The notes beneath the pieces are model-generated. The model saw nothing but the letters and a program-made list of their open reading frames with translations. It was not told the origin of the DNA and made no database searches. From contig NZ_JACHMG010000001.1 in the NCBI RefSeq assembly GCF_014204865.1, forward strand, positions 4,676,501-4,740,500: a DNA stretch of 64,000 nt, in the 5' to 3' direction. This DNA is from Amycolatopsis jiangsuensis. GTDB taxonomy: Bacteria; Actinomycetota; Actinomycetes; Mycobacteriales; Pseudonocardiaceae. Numbering within the stretch: the stretch's first letter is position 1; each line of letters begins with the position of its first letter. Position numbers and translations under genes: made by a program. Shown one piece after another: positions 59,024 to 64,000 of the stretch.

Positions 59024-60217
59024 GTGCTGCGAACCGCCGATTGGCCGCTGCGCCGTGGCCTGGTGATCGCCGAGGTCGCGGTCCTGGGCGGGCTGAACGG
59101 TGAGCAGGTGGTGCGGTGGCTGGTCCAGCACGAACCACCCACCGCCGGGGAGGCCGTCTACTTCGTGGTGGGCGTGGTGGCCGGGGGGCTCGCGCTGGCG
59201 CGGCGGCGGCTTCCCGAGCGGACCGCGGCGCTCGCGGCGTCGGCGATCGCGCTCTCCCTGGTGTTCAGCATGGTGGGTTTTTTCGCCGAACCGGACGCGA
59301 CGCTCAACGGCGATCCGGAGGCCATCGCGGTGATCCTGCTGGTCGGCGCGAGCTGCCATCGGGTGCCACCGCGCGGCGCCGGCGGGCTCGCGCTGCTCGG
59401 CGGGGTGGCTGTCGTGGCCGCGCCCGGGTTGCGGTACGGCATCGACTTCACCACCCTCGCTGTCGCCGTGCTGTGGGCCTTGCTGTGGGGCTGCGGGGTC
59501 GCGGTCGGGTTGATGCTGCGTGACGGCGATGTGCGGCGCGAAGCCGCGCTGTCCGCCGCCCGGAACCGGGAGCGGCTGGCGCTGGCGCGGGAGCTGCACG
59601 ACCTGGTGGCGCACCACATCACCGGCGTCGTGGTCCGCACGCAGGCTGCCGGGGTGGTGCTGGCCGGCAGCCCCGAGCAGGAGCTCATCCAGGAGATCGA
59701 GCACGCCGGAGCGGAGGCGCTGGCCGCGGTACGCCGTCTCGTCATGATGCTGCGCAGCCCCGACCAGCTGGCGCTGGTCACCACCGGCGGATTGGTGGAA
59801 ACGGTGGAGGCGGCGGTGGACGGGGACGAAGCCGTCACCGTGGAGCTGGCGTCCGGGCTGGCGGAGCTGGCAGTCGCTCCGGAGACGGTCTCCACGGTGC
59901 ACCGCGTGGTGCTCGAGTCGCTGACCAACGTGCGCAAGCACGCGCCCGAGGCGCGGCGCGTCTCGGTCACCGTGGCATCCGCCGCCGAAGGACAGTCGCT
60001 CCGGATCGAGGTGCACAACGACGGACTGCGCCCCGGCCGTGCCCGTCGCTCACCGGGCGGCTACGGCCTGGTCGGCATGCGCGAGCGGATCGTGGCGCTG
60101 GGCGGCACACTGACCGCGGGGGAACACGGCGAACGCGGCTGGCGGGTCCTCGCCGATCTGCCGCTGCCCGGCGGCGCCGCGGCGGACCGGCCGCCGGAGA
60201 GGGGAATGACACGGTGA
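59024..60217 (+). CDS. Two-component sensor histidine kinase (HisKA_3 type)
   Basis: A 397-residue kinase with about four or five N-terminal helices (residues 12-165), HisKA_3 box RLALARELHDLVAHHITGVV (H192) and HATPase motifs VLESLTNVRKHAPEA and GYGLVGMRERIVALGGTL. The standard DG-G box is altered (VHNDGLRPGRAR), as in many kinases of this group. The GTG start at 59024 is inferred from domain edge; AGGAAGG lies farther away than usual. The response regulator gene overlaps its stop by 4 nt. Confidence 0.9.
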   Translation: MLRTADWPLRRGLVIAEVAVLGGLNGEQVVRWLVQHEPPTAGEAVYFVVGVVAGGLALARRRLPERTAALAASAIALSLVFSMVGFFAEPDATLNGDPEAIAVILLVGASCHRVPPRGAGGLALLGGVAVVAAPGLRYGIDFTTLAVAVLWALLWGCGVAVGLMLRDGDVRREAALSAARNRERLALARELHDLVAHHITGVVVRTQAAGVVLAGSPEQELIQEIEHAGAEALAAVRRLVMMLRSPDQLALVTTGGLVETVEAAVDGDEAVTVELASGLAELAVAPETVSTVHRVVLESLTNVRKHAPEARRVSVTVASAAEGQSLRIEVHNDGLRPGRARRSPGGYGLVGMRERIVALGGTLTAGEHGERGWRVLADLPLPGGAAADRPPERGMTR

Positions 60218-60861
60218 CGCTGCGGGTTCTGCTGGCCGACGACCAGGCCATGGTGCGGACCGGCTTCCGGCTGATCCTGGAACGCGAGCCGGGGGTCGAG
60301 GTGATCGCGGAAGCCGGCGACGGCCGGCGGGCGGTCGAGCTGGCCCGGGAGCTGCGCCCGGAGGTCACGCTGATGGACATCCGGATGCCGCGGGTGGACG
60401 GCCTGGCCGCCACCCGGCTGCTGGCCGGACCCGACGTCACCGATCCGCTGCGAGTGCTGGTCGTGACGACCTTCGACCTCGACGAGCTGGTGCACGAGGC
60501 GCTGCGCTCCGGCGCCTGCGGCTTCCTGCTGAAAGACGCCGGCCCGCGACTGCTGGTGGAGGCGGTCCACGCGGCCGCGAACGGCGAATCCCTGGTCTCC
60601 CCGTCGATCACGACCAGGTTGCTGGCGCACTTCACCGCCTCCGGCAGCCGGCCCCGCCACGCCGAACCAGCACTGACCCACCGCGAACTCGAGGTGACCA
60701 AGGCACTCGCCCGCGGCCGGACGAACGCGGAGATCACCGAGGAGCTGGTGATCTCCCTGTCCACGGTGAAGACCCACCTCGCTTCCATCCAGCGCAAGAC
60801 CTCCGCCCGCAACCGCACCGAGATCGCCGTGTGGGCCTGGGAAACCGGGCTCGTACGGTAG
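60214..60861 (+). CDS. NarL/LuxR-family response regulator
   Basis: A 215-residue regulator: receiver domain 1-120 with D9/D10, phospho-acceptor D55 in VTLMDIRMP, T85/T86 and K107 in GFLLKDAG; LuxR helix-turn-helix at about 145-205 (LTHRELEVTKALARGRTNAE, STVKTHLASIQRK). GTG start overlaps the kinase stop (GTGA). Family role: DNA binding after phosphorylation by the kinase at 59024. Its last 29 bp recur in degenerate form twice downstream. Target genes are not obvious; the palindromic array upstream is a candidate binding region. Confidence 0.92.
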   Translation: MTLRVLLADDQAMVRTGFRLILEREPGVEVIAEAGDGRRAVELARELRPEVTLMDIRMPRVDGLAATRLLAGPDVTDPLRVLVVTTFDLDELVHEALRSGACGFLLKDAGPRLLVEAVHAAANGESLVSPSITTRLLAHFTASGSRPRHAEPALTHRELEVTKALARGRTNAEITEELVISLSTVKTHLASIQRKTSARNRTEIAVWAWETGLVR

Positions 60862-61097
60862 CCGCGCCCGGTACGCCTGGGAGATTGGGCTCGCGTGGCA
60901 GCCACATCCCATCAGCGAACAACCACCGGGGAACGTCGGTCCGTCGTGCCCGATGACGACCCCACGCTGGGCGGGCGTCAGAACCGAAACGACACGGACG
61001 CGACAGGCGACCACATCCCGCTCCCACTCGACCCAGAACCGCCACCAGCACGCCGGGACCGCCGCGTAGGCCTGGGAAACCGGCTCGGACGGTAGCC
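60835..61097. repeat. Degenerate copies of the response-regulator 3' end
   Basis: The gene end, beginning GCCTGGGAAACCGGGCTCGT (60835-60863), is repeated imperfectly at 60875-60903 (GCCTGGGAGATTGGGCTCGC...) and 61070-61097 (GCCTGGGAAACCGGCTCGGA...). The last two copies share further similarity downstream (catcAGCGAACAA and cgtcAGCGAACAA), so the repeat unit there is about 80 bp. Confidence 0.6.
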
Positions 61098-61645
61098 ACG
61101 CTGCGTCAGCGAACAAGGCCAGGGAACCATGGTGGTCTCGTCGTGCGCAGGGGCGCACGCTTCGCGTGCAAGAGGTGGTTCGTCGTGCACGGTGGCGGCC
61201 TCAAGGCAAGTAGGCGCCGTGACCGGAACGGCGACGGATGCCGCCGGCCGCCAGGACCACGGATGGCGCCGGCCGCCGGCCACCAGGGGAGCCGTGGACC
61301 CGCTTTTCACGGTGACGGCCCACTGCGCTTTCATCGAGCGCACGTTCCCCACGCGTAAGCGCACCGGGAGCATCGCGTGAGCCTGGGGTTCTCGGCTCGT
61401 ATTCTGGATGTTTCCCTGCTGCGCCGAGAGAAGACCACGCCGCGAAATCGAGGCTGGTGCGGGGCGCGGAACTGACGTCAGAGCGGGCTGGTGGCTGCGC
61501 TGTCCGTGGCGGGAGAGGTACGCCGCTGCCGTCCAAGCAGTAAGCCTCTTCTGCTTTGGCACGCTCCGCGTGCAAGAAGAACGTCGGTGAAATGGGGAAG
61601 CCGGGATCGTGCGGGGGAACGGCTTCCCGAATAGACGACGAGAAG

Positions 61646-61756
61646 GCCCGAGCCGTGGCCAGCAAGGCCCACGCCGTAGCCGACAAGGCAGGCCCGCGCC
61701 GTAGCCAGCAAGGCCCACGCCGTAGCCGACAAGGCAGGCCCGCGCCGTGGCCGGAT
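61646..61756. repeat. 46-bp tandem repeat
   Basis: A 46-bp unit beginning GCCCGNGCCGTRGCCAGCAA and ending GCCGACAAGGCAG occurs at 61646-61691 and 61692-61737, with a partial third copy from 61738. Each unit is itself two related halves (CCGTAGCCAGCAAGG and CCGTAGCCGACAAGG). The two full copies differ at only two positions. Confidence 0.75.
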
Positions 61757-61777
61757 GTTCGGCGCACGGCGCGGGCC
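61737..61777 (-). terminator. Hairpin terminator of the secreted hydrolase gene
   Basis: GGCCCGCGCCGTG (61737-61749) and CACGGCGCGGGCC (61765-61777) form a perfect 13-bp stem with a 15-nt loop, 15 bp beyond the stop codon at 61793. One arm is supplied by the last tandem repeat unit. No T run. Confidence 0.65.
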
Positions 61778-61792
61778 CTTCGCGGGTGGTGC

Positions 61793-63283
61793 TCAGCGGG
61801 GTTCGGCTGCCGCGGAGCACGCCAGGTCTTGTTCTGGGCGTTCGCCGGTCGTCAGGAAGGTGGTCGCGGCGTACTGCGCGCATTCGTTGTGGGTGAACGG
61901 GTAGACGCCGTGGCCTCCCGCGTCGACGGTGACCATTCGCGCACGGTCGCCGAACGCCTGCCGCAGCTTCCGGGCGCCGGCCAGTGGGGTCGCCGGGTCA
62001 CGGAGATTCTGCACCATGAGCACGTTCGAGGGGCCGCGGTCCCCGATCTGCACCGGCGCTTCGATGGGGTCCGGCCAGAACGCGCACGGCTGGATGTTGG
62101 CACCGGCGGCACCGAACAGCGGGTACCGGATCCGGTCGGCGGCGACGTTGCGCTGATAGGTCTGCACCGAGGTGGGCCAGCGCGAGTCGGAGCAAATTAT
62201 GTAGTAACGCCCGGACACCAGATTCTCCGCGACCTCTGGGGAACCCACACCACCGGTCTCCCCCGGCAACGGCGGCGGTGGCTGGCCCGCGGACAGGGCC
62301 TGCCAGGCTTTCGCGAGCCACGGCAGCTGAGGCCCACCGTAAAGCTGGCTGAAGGTGATCAGCCGGAACAGGGTGCCGTCGTAACGCCCGTCCGGCGCCT
62401 CCACCGGTTTCCGGTCGAGCTGCGCGGCGAGCGCGAAGTACTTCGCGGTCACCTGCTCCGGGGTCGCGCCCAGGTGGTACTCCCGGTCGTTCGCGGCGGC
62501 GTACTTCGCGAAGTCCGGGAACCGGTCCTCGACCCCCTGGCTGTAGAGCCGGTCGGACGGGTAGTCCCATCCGCCGGGGGCCAGGTTGCTGTCGAGCAGG
62601 AAGCGGTCACTGCGCTGTGGGAACAGCGTTGTGTACACCGCGCCGAGGTGAGTGCCCCAGGACGAACCGGCATAGGAGATCTTCGACTCCCCCAGCACTT
62701 CGCGGATCCGATCCATGTCGCGGGCGGTGTTCGCCGTGGAGATGTAGGGCAGCATCGACGCCGTCTTCGACGTGGTGCACTTCTCGGCGATTTCTTTCAC
62801 TTCTTCGGCGTGCTTCGCGACGTCGGCACCATCGCGCGCGTACGGCGGGACGTTGCCGTACTTCTGCTGCTCCGCGCTCAGCCCACAGGTGACCGGCGTG
62901 CTGTGCCCGATGCCGCGGGGATCGAACCCGATCACGTCGTAGGAGTCCAGGACTTCTTGGGGTAGACTGAACTGCGCCAGCTGCGCCGGATAGTTCAGCC
63001 CGGAGGACGGGCCGCCGGGGTTGGTCAGCAGCACGCCGCGCCGCTTCTCCGGCTTCTTGCTCGCCAGCCGCGAGATCTCGATCTCGATCTGCTGCCCGCC
63101 CGGGTTCCGGTGATCCAGCGGGACCGAGAGCTTCGAGCACTGCAGCCCGGTGGAGGGCGTGACGTCCGCCGGACACGGCCCCCATTCCAGCGCGCGGGGC
63201 GCGGCCGCGGCCAGTGAGATCCCCGGGACCGCCGCGGCCGCCAGGACCGCGGCGGCCAGTGCGGTGGGTAACGTTCTCCGCAT
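61793..63283 (-). CDS. Secreted TAP-like alpha/beta hydrolase (tripeptidyl aminopeptidase family)
   Basis: A 496-residue exported hydrolase. Signal peptide at 1-27 (basic MRRTLPT, Ala-rich core, AAA cleavage region), then an alpha/beta hydrolase fold: VLLTNPGGPSSGLNYPAQLA (oxyanion region), VIGFDPRGIGHSTPV, nucleophile in SYAGSSWGTHLGAVY, and the C-terminal TAP-like domain with acid NLRDPATPLAGARKL and His in VDAGGHGVYPF. Streptomyces relatives (SlpD/SlpE, tripeptidyl aminopeptidase) release peptides from extracellular proteins. ATG 63283 follows GGGAGGG by 7 nt. Stands alone with a hairpin downstream. Confidence 0.9.
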   Translation of the reverse strand: MRRTLPTALAAAVLAAAAVPGISLAAAAPRALEWGPCPADVTPSTGLQCSKLSVPLDHRNPGGQQIEIEISRLASKKPEKRRGVLLTNPGGPSSGLNYPAQLAQFSLPQEVLDSYDVIGFDPRGIGHSTPVTCGLSAEQQKYGNVPPYARDGADVAKHAEEVKEIAEKCTTSKTASMLPYISTANTARDMDRIREVLGESKISYAGSSWGTHLGAVYTTLFPQRSDRFLLDSNLAPGGWDYPSDRLYSQGVEDRFPDFAKYAAANDREYHLGATPEQVTAKYFALAAQLDRKPVEAPDGRYDGTLFRLITFSQLYGGPQLPWLAKAWQALSAGQPPPPLPGETGGVGSPEVAENLVSGRYYIICSDSRWPTSVQTYQRNVAADRIRYPLFGAAGANIQPCAFWPDPIEAPVQIGDRGPSNVLMVQNLRDPATPLAGARKLRQAFGDRARMVTVDAGGHGVYPFTHNECAQYAATTFLTTGERPEQDLACSAAAEPR

Positions 63284-63579
63284 CCGAATTCCCTCCCGAC
63301 GGTGCGAAACGATGACTGAAGCCATTCTTCGCACCGGAACGTCCGGACACATCCCGCGGGCGAACGGTCTTGGAGGACGGTTCTCTCGGTCAAAAGGATG
63401 AGAGCCCGAAGCGAAAAGGACGGCGCGCCAGAGCGAGAATGGCGTGCAGGGAAGGACGGACCGGAAAGGGAGGCAAGTGTCCGCAGCGCGAAGAAGACAA
63501 GTCATTGCCAAGGGATGGCCCACTACCGGAGGAGACGGCGCGCGTTCGCCGACCCGGCAACGTGGTAACTTCCTCGGTG

Positions 63580-64000
63580 ATGACTTCTCAAACCACGGCC
63601 ACCTGGGTTTCCGCGATCGGGAGTGCAGGCTCGCTGCTCGGGTTCGCTTCCTACGTGTGGATCATGCTGCTCAATCGCAAGGACCAGCCCGCCATTCGGC
63701 AGCAGGAACAGGCACAGTCGGTTTCCGCCTGGCTCGACCGGGGCGAGCAGTATGACCACGAGGAGGACTACGTCGTCTGCGCGCACAACAGCGGAGACGC
63801 GCCGGTTTTCGGCTGCGAGCTGAAGGTCGGCCGTCCCGATGAATCGGAACCCCACCAGGTGCGCTTCGCCATCATCCCGCCCGGCGCCACCGCAGTGCGA
63901 GCGTTGCCGTTCGGGCAGGAAGCGATGCCCGCTGCGGATCTGTACTCTGCCTCCGCCATCCCGGAATTTTCATTCACCGACTCACACGGCGGTCACTGGA
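63580..64000 (+). CDS. Membrane-anchored protein of unknown function, 3' end outside the window
   Basis: From ATG 63580 an open frame runs to the window end (140 codons so far). It starts with one hydrophobic helix (about 9-30, VSAIGSAGSLLGFASYVWIM), then a short basic helix with a Gln-rich stretch and a beta-rich domain (DYVVCAHNSGDAPVFGCELK, VRFAIIPPGATAVRALPF) of the kind found in actinobacterial single-pass proteins. Codon bias is good. TAACTT at 63566-63571 could be a -10 giving a nearly leaderless message. The 296-bp gap to the hydrolase gene (63284-63579) holds no other gene. Confidence 0.7.
   Translation, partial: MTSQTTATWVSAIGSAGSLLGFASYVWIMLLNRKDQPAIRQQEQAQSVSAWLDRGEQYDHEEDYVVCAHNSGDAPVFGCELKVGRPDESEPHQVRFAIIPPGATAVRALPFGQEAMPAADLYSASAIPEFSFTDSHGGHW

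Larger units (their letters stand above)
60862..61792. other. Gene-free, repeat-bearing intergenic stretch
   Basis: No frame on either strand over these 930 bp has a recognisable domain. Features are the degenerate copies of the regulator 3' end (to 61097), a short minus-strand peptide-like run NVRSMKAQWAVTVKSGS at about 61348-61298 with good codon bias but no gene context, the 46-bp tandem repeat at 61646 and a hairpin at 61737. Short NVRSMK-type peptides are something I recall from Amycolatopsis intergenic sequence; that recollection is unchecked. Confidence 0.45.

Noticed and set aside
61646..61737. CRISPR or a repeat-protein gene
   Set aside because: The units are adjacent and almost identical without unique spacers; the plus-strand frame (KARAVASKAHAVADKA) is not kept in phase because 46 is not a multiple of three.
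1..64000. tRNA, rRNA, attachment sites, phage genes
   Set aside because: No clover-leaf candidates, integrase or structural phage genes were recognised by eye; a covariance-model search would settle small RNAs.

Overview
The window is GC-rich actinomycete chromosome: strong G/C bias at third codon positions, many GTG and some TTG starts, ATGA/GTGA overlaps inside operons, and a dense set of one-component regulators. Family content (SARP, type II ketosynthase, ANTAR, MmyB-type XRE, TAP-like secreted hydrolase) fits a Pseudonocardiales member such as Amycolatopsis; the genus is an inference. No tRNA, rRNA, CRISPR array or replication origin was seen. The window begins inside a gene and ends inside a gene.

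1-9.6 kb: a decayed FAD-linked oxidase, a NarL-type two-component system, an ANTAR regulator, a membrane-anchored protein, a small secreted four-cysteine protein, an ArsR-like regulator and an MmyB-type XRE regulator. 9.7-21.2 kb: catabolic modules, namely MBL hydrolase plus type-B carboxylesterase; M81 (MlrC) protein plus ACS transporter with a divergent tandem Lrp regulator; and FAD oxidoreductase, IlvD/Edd dehydratase and MHS transporter with a divergent GntR regulator.

21.2-34 kb: a decaying zone. It holds remnants of an AraC/GlxA regulator and an alpha/beta hydrolase, then the wreck of an aromatic (type II) polyketide cluster: a SARP activator cut off and joined to the back part of a KS-alpha, an intact aromatic hydroxylase, and an O-methyltransferase fragment joined to a hydroxylase fragment, beside an intact DHA2 exporter and its TetR repressor. 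An IS982-family fragment has replaced most of a CDF metal exporter whose NmtR/CzrA-like sensor survives. An SDR beside a LysR regulator is frameshifted.

34-42.3 kb: a homoprotocatechuate meta-cleavage operon (phenol-hydroxylase-type monooxygenase, HpaD-like dioxygenase, HpaE-like dehydrogenase, DapA-family aldolase, FAH-RraA fusion) with a divergent GntR regulator and a palindromic site over the promoter.

44.4-56.3 kb: probably one regulon. IclR, pentonate-type IlvD dehydratase, acylating aldehyde dehydrogenase, 4-hydroxy-2-oxoacid aldolase and a 3-hydroxyacid dehydrogenase form one tightly packed operon. A divergent operon carries an isopropylmalate/tartrate-type dehydrogenase, a GntP permease and an SDR. 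A Hyi-type isomerase and a BASS transporter plus MBL hydrolase follow. The same 13-bp motif (TTCGCyATCCGAA) sits in both intergenic control regions. The enzyme order suggests a route from an aldonate, possibly a 5-deoxypentonate, to pyruvate and acetyl-CoA, bypassing the hydratase that normally feeds DmpFG enzymes.

56.4-64 kb: HD-domain remnant, MFS exporter with divergent HxlR regulator and two operators, a second NarL-type two-component system behind a GC-rich repeat array, a 0.9-kb gene-free stretch with degenerate repeats, a secreted TAP-type hydrolase, and the start of a membrane-anchored protein running off the end.
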